A DNA stretch of 64,000 nucleotides from Marinirhabdus sp963793275 (GTDB lineage Bacteria; Bacteroidota; Bacteroidia; Flavobacteriales; Flavobacteriaceae), in assembly GCA_963793275.1 (NCBI GenBank), contig CAWBZL010000001.1, positions 1 through 64,000 of the forward strand. Reading direction: 5' to 3'. The notes beneath the pieces were generated by a model. That model made no database searches and was not told where the DNA came from. It saw nothing but the letters and a program-made list of their open reading frames with translations. Positions 55,058 to 62,563 of the stretch are shown here, piece after piece; position 1 is the first letter of the stretch; the number at the start of each line of letters is the position of its first letter. The position numbers and the translations under genes were made by a program.

Positions 55058-55081
55058 TGGTCTGTCAAGCTTATGGGTAAC

Positions 55082-55200
55082 TTGTTATATAATGTATTTT
55101 ATCGTCGTTATCCCGTAAAATAGGTAGGGTAATAACGGTTTTTTGTTGTCGGTATCCCGTAAAAATTAATGGCAAACCCACCCAAAGATACATAAAAGTT
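55082..55200. other. right junction of the array with attI-like direct repeats
   Basis: The last cassette ends TATGGGTAAC and is followed by host sequence instead of a spacer. Within it, GTCGTTATCCCGTAAAA (55104-55120) and GTCGGTATCCCGTAAAA (55148-55164) form a 44-bp-spaced direct repeat, with an inverted partner (GGGTAATAACG). Integron attI sites also carry direct repeats by the insertion point, but this comparison is inference. Confidence 0.45.
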
Positions 55201-55221
55201 TGACGTAGCACGGTAATGCCG

Positions 55222-56460
55222 TTACTCAAAACGTATCGCCTTTACCGGAGAGATCTTAGCAATAATATAAGAAGGTAGCAGTAACATAAGTAAACACAAT
55301 AAAAAAGTACCTGCATTAAGAGCTAAAATCCAACCCAGATCCAAATGTACAGGCGCTTCGGTTACGTAATAGGTGTCTGGATTCAATGGAAATAGCTTTA
55401 AATATTTTTGAGCCAAAAGAAGTCCTAGTCCAATTACATTCCCCCAAAACAATCCAACCAGTATAAGGTGCATCGCATTGTACAAAAACACTTTACGCAC
55501 GCTCCAGTCGCTGCTCCCCATAGCTTTTAAAATTCCTATCATCTGGGTGCGTTCCAAAATAAGTACCAGTAACGCCGTGATCATGTTAATGCCCGCCACC
55601 AGGATCATGATCCCAATAATAAGGTAAGTGTTAAAATCGAACAGGTCTATCCATTCAAAAATAGTCCCGTATTTCTGGCGGATAGTTACCGAATCCAACT
55701 CGCTACCAATAGACTTATACACCCGGCCTCCAACCGCATCTATCGTATCAAAATTATCTACAAACACTTCAAAACCGCCTATCTGGTCGTCTTCCCAGTC
55801 GTTTAGCTTTTGCAGGTGTCTAATATCGGCAATAAGAAATTGCTCATCAAACTGTTGAAATCCGCTGTTGTAAATACCTACAATGGTAAAACCACGAGGT
55901 CGCGCCTTCTGGGTTTTCCCTTCCTGCATAAAAAAGGTGATCACTTTCTGATTCAGTTTTAAATCCAGACGATTGGCAAGATATTCTGAAATTAATACTT
56001 CTTCGTTCAGCTCCTCTTCAGCGTACTTTGGCAACCTTCCCTCACGGAGAAATTCTTCAAAATACTGCCAGTTATAATCGGTTCCCACGCCTTTCACCAC
56101 AATGCCCTCAAAATCTTTTTCGGTTCTTATTACAGCCCCTTTTACAGCCGTGATCTGTATATGTTTTATGCCTTCCACCTGAGTGAAATTGGGATAGAAC
56201 TCCTGGTTTTTACTAATAGGAATTTGCGATTCGTTACTTTGGTTGGTATCATAGTTGGTAATAATAATATCGCCATTAAAAGCCGAAACTTTCTCACGAA
56301 TCTTTTTTTGCAGCCCCATACTGGTGGCAACGCTTACTAACATCATAATAATTCCCAAGGCAATTGCAGTGATCGCAATTTTTATTATTGGCCCCGAAAT
56401 ACTACTTTTATAGTCTTTGGCAGCGATGATGCGCCGAGCGATGAAAAATTCGAAATTCAC
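55222..56460 (-). CDS. LolC/LolE-type ABC transporter permease
   Basis: 412 residues. N-terminal membrane anchor (IIKIAITAIALGIIMMLVSVA), a large periplasmic MacB-PCD-like domain, and three C-terminal FtsX segments (LIIGIMILVAGINMITALLVLIL...). Lipoprotein-release permeases have this layout. The start MNFEFFIARRI is typical. The start codons of this gene and the next are only 10 bp apart, divergently. Confidence 0.87.
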   Translation of the reverse strand: MNFEFFIARRIIAAKDYKSSISGPIIKIAITAIALGIIMMLVSVATSMGLQKKIREKVSAFNGDIIITNYDTNQSNESQIPISKNQEFYPNFTQVEGIKHIQITAVKGAVIRTEKDFEGIVVKGVGTDYNWQYFEEFLREGRLPKYAEEELNEEVLISEYLANRLDLKLNQKVITFFMQEGKTQKARPRGFTIVGIYNSGFQQFDEQFLIADIRHLQKLNDWEDDQIGGFEVFVDNFDTIDAVGGRVYKSIGSELDSVTIRQKYGTIFEWIDLFDFNTYLIIGIMILVAGINMITALLVLILERTQMIGILKAMGSSDWSVRKVFLYNAMHLILVGLFWGNVIGLGLLLAQKYLKLFPLNPDTYYVTEAPVHLDLGWILALNAGTFLLCLLMLLLPSYIIAKISPVKAIRFE

Positions 56461-56470
56461 AAATTAAATT

Positions 56471-57841
56471 ATGCGGTTAGTACTCTTCAAAAATACCATA
56501 TTAATAGTATTTCTTGCCTTTTTTTCCTGCGGAAGTACTAACACCGAAACCAATGAAGGAGACGATGGTACACTCAACACAATTATAGAAGTAGGAAAAG
56601 CAGTTACCGAAGACGCCAACAGAGATAAAAAGCGAGCCGAAAAGAAATCGGAGACAACCCTGGAGGTAGGGTCGGTAGAAGAACTTACTAATAAAAAAAA
56701 TACCGCCATCCCCGGAGCTCACCGATATATGGAATATCTTGATCTACTCCGTACTAAAAATATAGGGATTGTTGCCAACCAGACTTCAATTGTTACGGTA
56801 CAGGAACGCCTCTATCTAACAGATGGAACTCATACTACTGAAACTAAAACACAACATCTGGTTGATTTTCTTAGTACTGAAAACATTACAATTACATCGG
56901 TTTTTGCCCCGGAACACGGGTTTAGAGGCACTGCAGATGCCGGCGAACTGGTAAAAGACGGAATAGATACTAAAACAGGTATCCCTATCATTTCCCTCTA
57001 CGGAAATAATAAAAAACCCTCCAAAGCACAATTAGATGGTATTGACATGCTGGTCTTTGACATTCAGGATGTTGGGGCCCGTTTTTACACCTACATCTCT
57101 ACCCTGCATTATGTGATGGAAGCCTGTGCAGAACAAGGAATTCCGTTGTTAATTTTAGACCGCCCCAACCCTAACGGACATTATATTGATGGTCCTATCC
57201 TGGAACCAGCGCATAAGAGTTTCGTTGGAATGCACCCGGTTCCTGTAGTACACGGAATGACTATTGGCGAATATGCCCAAATGATTAACGGCGAAAAATG
57301 GTTGGCAAATGGTGTAACCTGTACCATTACCGTAATAAAAAATGAAGAATATACCCACAAAACCGAATATTCCCTGCCTGTTAAACCATCGCCTAATTTA
57401 CCCAACGACGTTTCCATTTCTCTGTATCCCAGCCTCTGTTTTTTTGAAGGTACTTTTGTGAGTGCAGGCCGTGGTACAGATATGCAGTTTCAGGTATTTG
57501 GAGCGCCATCGCTTCCGGAGCGCTTTTATGAATTTACCTTTACACCCCAATCCAATGAAGGCGCAAAAAATCCGAAATTTAAAGGAGAAGTGTGTCGCGG
57601 AAAAGATCTCCGAAACTACCCAAAAATGGATAAAATTAATCTGGACTGGCTCATAGAAGCCTATGTTGCCAACGGAAAGAAAAAAGATTTTTTCACTTCA
57701 TTTTTTACCACATTAGCGGGCACAAAAACGTTGCAGGACCAAATTGAAAAGGGGTTTACCGCTCGTGAGATCAGAAAAACTTGGTTGGATGGTCTTAAAG
57801 GGTACGAGAAGATGCGAGGGAAGTATTTATTATATAAATAA
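56471..57841 (+). CDS. DUF1343 lipoprotein, NamZ-like exo-N-acetylmuramidase
   Basis: 456 residues. Lipoprotein signal MRLVLFKNTILIVFLAFFSC with Cys20. The DUF1343 blocks are GIVANQTSIV, FAPEHGFRGTADAGE, VFDIQDVGARFYTY and ILDRPNPNG. NamZ enzymes remove N-acetylmuramic acid from peptidoglycan ends for recycling. A linker of about 70 residues precedes the domain. Confidence 0.88.
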   Translation: MRLVLFKNTILIVFLAFFSCGSTNTETNEGDDGTLNTIIEVGKAVTEDANRDKKRAEKKSETTLEVGSVEELTNKKNTAIPGAHRYMEYLDLLRTKNIGIVANQTSIVTVQERLYLTDGTHTTETKTQHLVDFLSTENITITSVFAPEHGFRGTADAGELVKDGIDTKTGIPIISLYGNNKKPSKAQLDGIDMLVFDIQDVGARFYTYISTLHYVMEACAEQGIPLLILDRPNPNGHYIDGPILEPAHKSFVGMHPVPVVHGMTIGEYAQMINGEKWLANGVTCTITVIKNEEYTHKTEYSLPVKPSPNLPNDVSISLYPSLCFFEGTFVSAGRGTDMQFQVFGAPSLPERFYEFTFTPQSNEGAKNPKFKGEVCRGKDLRNYPKMDKINLDWLIEAYVANGKKKDFFTSFFTTLAGTKTLQDQIEKGFTAREIRKTWLDGLKGYEKMRGKYLLYK

Positions 57842-57964
57842 GAAAATTACTATTAAGAGCCGCAGAGATTCACCTAAGTATTTACCTACGCTTTTAATGA
57901 CGTAACCGTATGAAAAGATGGGGTTTCTGCCAACTGCCATTGAATAATGTGTACTCAATTTAAT

Positions 57965-58459
57965 CTACAGCTTCACTCTTTTTTTCATTTCCTCCACAAT
58001 ATTGAAAGCTGCCGGGCAAATGGCTACATTCTTTAAGGTAAGGTTAGAGATTTGCTGAAATTTTCTTCTATCGGTATGCGGAAATTCGCTACACGCTTTT
58101 GGCCGTACATCGTAAATACTACAATAGTTATCGGCTCCCAGGAAAGCACAGGGAACGCTTTGTAGCACGTAGTCGTTATCTTCATCCACACGCAAATACG
58201 TTTCAATAAACTGCTGTGGTTTCATTCTGAAATGTTTAGAAATGCGCTCCACGTCTTTATTGGTAAACAGCGGTCCGGTGGTTTTACAACAATTGGCACA
58301 ATTGAGGCAATCGGTGTGTTCAAACTCGGCATCGTGCAGTTCCTGCATTAATGAATCTAAATGCTTGGGCGGCTTTTTCTTCAGCTTTGCGAAAAACTTT
58401 TTGTTCTCGTTATGCGTATCTTTGGCTTTTTGCGGGAGCTGTTGGAGCGTTTCTTCCAT
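57965..58459 (-). CDS. YkgJ-family cysteine-cluster protein
   Basis: 164 residues. Cys pattern CLNCANCC...CAFL...CSIYDVRPKACSEFP, characteristic of the CxxCxxCC zinc/iron-chelating family. A charged N-terminal arm (KAKDTHNENKKFFAKLKKKPPK) precedes it. Function unknown. Confidence 0.85.
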   Translation of the reverse strand: MEETLQQLPQKAKDTHNENKKFFAKLKKKPPKHLDSLMQELHDAEFEHTDCLNCANCCKTTGPLFTNKDVERISKHFRMKPQQFIETYLRVDEDNDYVLQSVPCAFLGADNYCSIYDVRPKACSEFPHTDRRKFQQISNLTLKNVAICPAAFNIVEEMKKRVKL

Positions 58460-58563
58460 GCTGTAAAAGTAGAAAAACGAAATTAAAAATCTGTGACGCC
58501 AGATACTAATTACCCAATTAACAAATTACCCGGTTCCTCATAAACAAACCAACCAACTCACCC

Positions 58564-59280
58564 ATGAACGATCTCCTTGGCAAAGCCCTGCTGGATTACC
58601 AAAACGGAAAGTACACCGAAGACATTATCACGGCAACAAACATTAGTGAGGACGACGCCCTGCCTCTGCCCTATCTCTTCCGAAGTTTTACTGAAATGCC
58701 CAAACTTGAAAAACGTGCCATGCAGGAATGTCGAGGCCGTATTCTGGATATTGGCTGTGGTGCGGGGAGCCATTCACTTTGGTTGCAGGAAAAAGGATTT
58801 CAGGTGAAGGCAATAGATATTTCAGAAGGTGCTATTCAGGTTGCCAAAGCACGTGGCGTTCAGAATGCCGAAAACGCGCATCTTTTAGATATTTCCGAAG
58901 AAAAATTTGATACGCTTTTATTGCTAATGAACGGTACCGGAATTTTTGAAACGGTTGAAAAAACAGCAAAATACCTGCAGCATTTAAAACGTATTTTAAA
59001 TACAGGGGGACAAATCCTCATAGACTCCAGTGATCTGCAATATATGTACGACCGCAATGAAGATGGCAGTATCTGGGTGCCACAGGATCGCTATTATGGC
59101 GAACTGGAATTTACCATGAGTTACAAGGGTGAAACCACACCAACATTTCCCTGGTTATACCTGCACGAAACATTATGTAAACAACTAGCCGAAAGAAACG
59201 CATACACTTTTGAAGTCCTGGAAAGAGGAGAAAATTTCGATTATCTGGCCAGGCTTAGTGGGGTAGAAAATAGCCTTTAG
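58564..59280 (+). CDS. class I SAM-dependent methyltransferase
   Basis: 238 residues. Motif I is ILDIGCGAGSHS, followed by AIDISEGAI and a motif IV-like LLLLMNGTGIFE. No substrate indicated. Divergent from the YkgJ gene with 104 bp between them. Confidence 0.88.
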   Translation: MNDLLGKALLDYQNGKYTEDIITATNISEDDALPLPYLFRSFTEMPKLEKRAMQECRGRILDIGCGAGSHSLWLQEKGFQVKAIDISEGAIQVAKARGVQNAENAHLLDISEEKFDTLLLLMNGTGIFETVEKTAKYLQHLKRILNTGGQILIDSSDLQYMYDRNEDGSIWVPQDRYYGELEFTMSYKGETTPTFPWLYLHETLCKQLAERNAYTFEVLERGENFDYLARLSGVENSL

Positions 59281-59433
59281 CTTCCGGCTTTTTAGAGGAA
59301 AGAATTATAAGTAGGATGTCACTATTTTTGGATAGGTTCCTGAAAGTTTTAACCAACACAACCGACCATAGACCAAACCGATAAAAAAAGCGTTAAAAAA
59401 AGGTGGTGTATTTTCATAATCCCATATTTACAT

Positions 59434-59441
59434 TATGTTTG
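59434..59441 (+). promoter_or_regulatory. Bacteroidota-type -7 box before the zincin-like lipoprotein
   Basis: TATGTTTG fits TAnnTTTG, ending 20 bp before the ATG at 59462; the -33 element is weak. Confidence 0.45.
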
Positions 59442-59461
59442 CTAAAATTTCAATAGAATAG

Positions 59462-60220
59462 ATGAAGACTTACTTTTCCAGATTTTTACTCCTACTTTCA
59501 ATGTTACTCTTGGTTGCTGCTTGTAAAAAAGATGATGACCAGGCGATGACAGACGAACAATCCCTGAATGTTTTAGGCCTTGGCGAATCTGCTGAAGATT
59601 TACTCTCGGACGATATTTATAAAAGTCTTGTGGTAGAACTGGTGTACAGCAACGGTTTTAGACCCGAACAGGAAACGATTGATAATTTCAGGCAATTTTT
59701 AAATGCACGTCTTAATAAGCCTGAAGGTATTACTATAGTAGAAACTGTGATTTCTCCGCCGGAAGGCGAACCTTTCAGCACTCAGGAAATAAGAGATATT
59801 GAAGAAGCTAACAGAACCCTATACACCAATGACGATCAAATTGCAGTATATGTATTTTTTGCAAATGGAAATGCTGCTACAGACACGAGCTCCACGGTTA
59901 CCTTAGGTAGTGCCTACAGAAACACCTCGGTAGTGGTGTATCAGGAAACGTTACAAAGTTTACTGGTAGACAGGTTTTTAATTGAAGCAACTACACTACA
60001 ACACGAGTTTGGACATTTATTCGGATTGGTAAATATTCAGGATGACGACATTCATACAGATCACGAAGACCCGGATAATAACAAACATTGTGTAGTAGAA
60101 GGTTGTTTAATGTTTTTTGCCAGTACTATCCCAAGTACGTTGCCAAATCCAACAGCTGCAGACATTCCGGTATTTGATGCTCTGTGTCTGGCAGATCTAC
60201 AGGCTAAAGGAGGGAAATAG
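59462..60220 (+). CDS. lipoprotein with a zincin (HExxH-type) protease motif
   Basis: 252 residues. Lipoprotein signal MKTYFSRFLLLLSMLLLVAAC, then a metalloprotease site TLQHEFGHLFGL near residue 180 (HExxHxxG) with further His and Asp (HTDHEDPDNNKHC). The family is unknown beyond being zincin-like; likely periplasmic or surface exposed. Confidence 0.78.
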   Translation: MKTYFSRFLLLLSMLLLVAACKKDDDQAMTDEQSLNVLGLGESAEDLLSDDIYKSLVVELVYSNGFRPEQETIDNFRQFLNARLNKPEGITIVETVISPPEGEPFSTQEIRDIEEANRTLYTNDDQIAVYVFFANGNAATDTSSTVTLGSAYRNTSVVVYQETLQSLLVDRFLIEATTLQHEFGHLFGLVNIQDDDIHTDHEDPDNNKHCVVEGCLMFFASTIPSTLPNPTAADIPVFDALCLADLQAKGGK

Positions 60221-60241
60221 ATTGTTGATTGTTGATTGTTG
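60221..60241. repeat. ATTGTTG microsatellite (three copies)
   Basis: Three perfect 7-bp copies directly after the stop of the zincin-like gene and before the convergent amidohydrolase gene. Confidence 0.9.
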
Positions 60242-60289
60242 AAAATAATAAACTACGCAAGACTTCTGTTCTAAATGGTTTTTTGCCAA

Positions 60290-61924
60290 TTACTGACTGG
60301 TAAAAACTCTTTCTCCGTTAATAAATGTGGCCAGCACTTTTATTTTTGGGATACTGTCCGCTGGAATTTCCATGACATTTCGGTCCAGAATGGTGAAATC
60401 TGCTGCTTTTCCGGCTTCTATACTTCCTTTTTCGTCTTCTTCAAAATTTGAATAGGCTGCCCAGATCGTCATTCCTTTTAAGGTCTCTTCTCTGCTTAGT
60501 GCATCTTCCATTCTAAAACCATCTTCCGGATAATTTTTAAGATCTTTCCTTGCAACAGCGCTGTAAAATGTATGTAACGGATTTACCCGCTCCACAGGAA
60601 AATCTGTTCCTAATACTACAATTCCTGCTTTGTCCAGCAATGTTTTGTACGCATACGCACCTTTTATGCGGTCGCCTCCTACCCTATCTTCTGCCCAGTA
60701 CATATCGCTTGTAGCGTGTGTAGGTTGTACAGAAGGAATAATATTTTTTGAAAATACATCAAAATCTTCCGGGGTTACTATTTGGGCGTGTTCTACTTTC
60801 CAGCGAGCATCGGGATAGCTTTCCAGTGCTTTCTTATACGCTCGCAATACTGAAACATTGGCAGAATCTCCAATGGCGTGCGTATTCATCTGGTAACCAG
60901 CTTTAGCCAATCGCGTTGCCAATTGCTGTAAACTATCTGAAGGCGTTATCATAGCTCCAAAATGGTTCTCCTTATCACTATAGGCTTGTCTTAAAGCTGC
61001 TCCGCGCGATCCTAAAGCGCCGTCTGCATACACTTTTACAGATCGTACATTGAGTCTGTTGGTTTTAACGACGCCATTTTTTAGATAATACCTAAGGTTT
61101 TCTTCAGTATTACTTACCATAGCGTATACTTTAATTTTAAGTACGTTAGCCTGTTGTAAGCTGTCTATTAATTCAATAATATTTCTATCGAGACCAGCAT
61201 CGTTTATGGTAGTAAGACCATTCTCCAGACATATTTTTTCGGCGTCTTTTAAAGCCTGGATCGAAAATTCCCGTGAGGCAGCCGGGATGGAAGCACGCAC
61301 TAAACTCATGGGGCTGTCTATTAAAATTCCTGTGAGTTGCCCCAGGCTATCGAGGACAACTTCTCCTCCGTCCATTTTGGTTTTAGGGGTGATCCCTGCC
61401 AATGCAATCGCTTTGCTATTCACGATCATAGCGTGGCCATCTATTCTGGTTAAAGCTACGGGTGTTTCTGGAAACAACGTGTCCAATTCTTTTTTTGTAG
61501 GATACTCTTTTACATCCCAATCGTTCTGGTCCCAACCTCGACCTGTGATGTACGTTACATTTTTTTCTTGCTGAAATGCTTTCACGCGTTCTAAAACTTC
61601 AGTATAACTGGTCGTTCCAACCAGATCTACTTGTTGCTTTGTCACTCCAAGGTTATACAAATGAGCGTGCGCATCTATAAGTCCCGGAACTATTGTAGCG
61701 CCCCGTGCATCGTATGTTTCTTTAAGGTCGTATTTTAATTCTAATTCGGGTTTTAAGCCTATTTCAAGGATCTTCCCATCTTTCACTACAAAGGCATTAG
61801 CGGTCTCAAAAGCATCGTTCACCGTATAAACAGTAGCATTTTTAACGAGTAGATCTGCCGGAATTTTCTCTGGTGCGCAACTTAAAAATAAAAATAAGGA
61901 CAGTAGAAATACGAACTGTTTCAT
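60290..61924 (-). CDS. YtcJ-like amidohydrolase lipoprotein
   Basis: 544 residues. Lipoprotein signal MKQFVFLLSLFLFLSC. The amidohydrolase_3 domain shows PGLIDAHAHLY (first metal ligands), RIDGHAMIVNS, QMNTHAIGD and a late Asp (LGTDFPVE). An imidase or dihydropyrimidinase-like deacylase; substrate unknown. Confidence 0.9.
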   Translation of the reverse strand: MKQFVFLLSLFLFLSCAPEKIPADLLVKNATVYTVNDAFETANAFVVKDGKILEIGLKPELELKYDLKETYDARGATIVPGLIDAHAHLYNLGVTKQQVDLVGTTSYTEVLERVKAFQQEKNVTYITGRGWDQNDWDVKEYPTKKELDTLFPETPVALTRIDGHAMIVNSKAIALAGITPKTKMDGGEVVLDSLGQLTGILIDSPMSLVRASIPAASREFSIQALKDAEKICLENGLTTINDAGLDRNIIELIDSLQQANVLKIKVYAMVSNTEENLRYYLKNGVVKTNRLNVRSVKVYADGALGSRGAALRQAYSDKENHFGAMITPSDSLQQLATRLAKAGYQMNTHAIGDSANVSVLRAYKKALESYPDARWKVEHAQIVTPEDFDVFSKNIIPSVQPTHATSDMYWAEDRVGGDRIKGAYAYKTLLDKAGIVVLGTDFPVERVNPLHTFYSAVARKDLKNYPEDGFRMEDALSREETLKGMTIWAAYSNFEEDEKGSIEAGKAADFTILDRNVMEIPADSIPKIKVLATFINGERVFTSQ

Positions 61925-62145
61925 GAGGAGCTAAGTTTTCAGTAAAAATAATACTTTTAAAGGGAAGGAAAAAGACCGTCTTACTTTTGAAGAAAAGACC
62001 CTACCATAGCTTCGGGGTTCCTGGAATAAATATAAAATTAAATTTAGCAATAGAAATGCGAACTGTCTTTTGAACGGGGTAATTTATAGAAATCACTACG
62101 TAAAAAATGAAGGTTCTAAGAGTAGGATATTCCGAAAATTTCGGC

Positions 62146-62361
62146 TTAATACAACCTGCCTCTTGACACCATTTTATACATTCCGTAACCAATGAAATAG
62201 CACGCGGCTTGTATAGCAAAAACCAAAAAAGAGAGTAAGAAAAATTTAACGGCAACTTGCCAGATACTTGCGTACGGCTCTTCGTTACCTATTAAAAAAC
62301 CTAAAGAGATTAGTACGATTGCGATTCCCGCAAAAATAAAAAGCATTTTTCTGTGGTTCAT
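62146..62361 (-). CDS. small two-helix membrane protein
   Basis: 71 residues (MNHRKMLFIFAGIAIVLISLG...). Two membrane segments and a basic tail. Not recognised; conserved-looking but short. Confidence 0.6.
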   Translation of the reverse strand: MNHRKMLFIFAGIAIVLISLGFLIGNEEPYASIWQVAVKFFLLSFLVFAIQAACYFIGYGMYKMVSRGRLY

Positions 62362-62563
62362 ATACTACAGACGTAAGGCGTGTGAATTGGTTGCGTATAC
62401 AAGTAACAAATTACAAGAATTATCACCCCATTTAGTGGCTTCTCGCAACGCTTTTTACAGTTAATTATAAGAAAAACAAAAGGTTATGCCAAAGAAATTA
62501 TTTTTCATTTTTTTTAATTTCTTATACATTTTAGGCTGTCGCTCTTCATCTGTCGCTTCAAAA

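Larger units (their letters stand above)
27760..55081 (-). mobile_element. integron-like array of 19 gene cassettes separated by attC-like palindromes
   Basis: Nineteen spacers (AAC...GTT, imperfect palindromes) alternate with 19 cassettes. Each cassette starts GTT-N7-G and, where its end is preserved, ends T-N7'-AAC with N7' complementary to its own N7. Single-gene cassettes are on the minus strand with the spacer at the gene's 3' side. The last cassette at 55081 has no spacer to its right, so that side would be the insertion end. No integrase is adjacent. Cargo is AT-rich and unlike the flanking core. The inference of integron-like recombination comes from the structure only. Confidence 0.8.

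Noticed and set aside
27760..55081. Spacers as MITEs inserted between genes
   Set aside because: There are no direct target duplications at spacer ends. Instead, complementary words flank each gene, which MITE insertion does not create.
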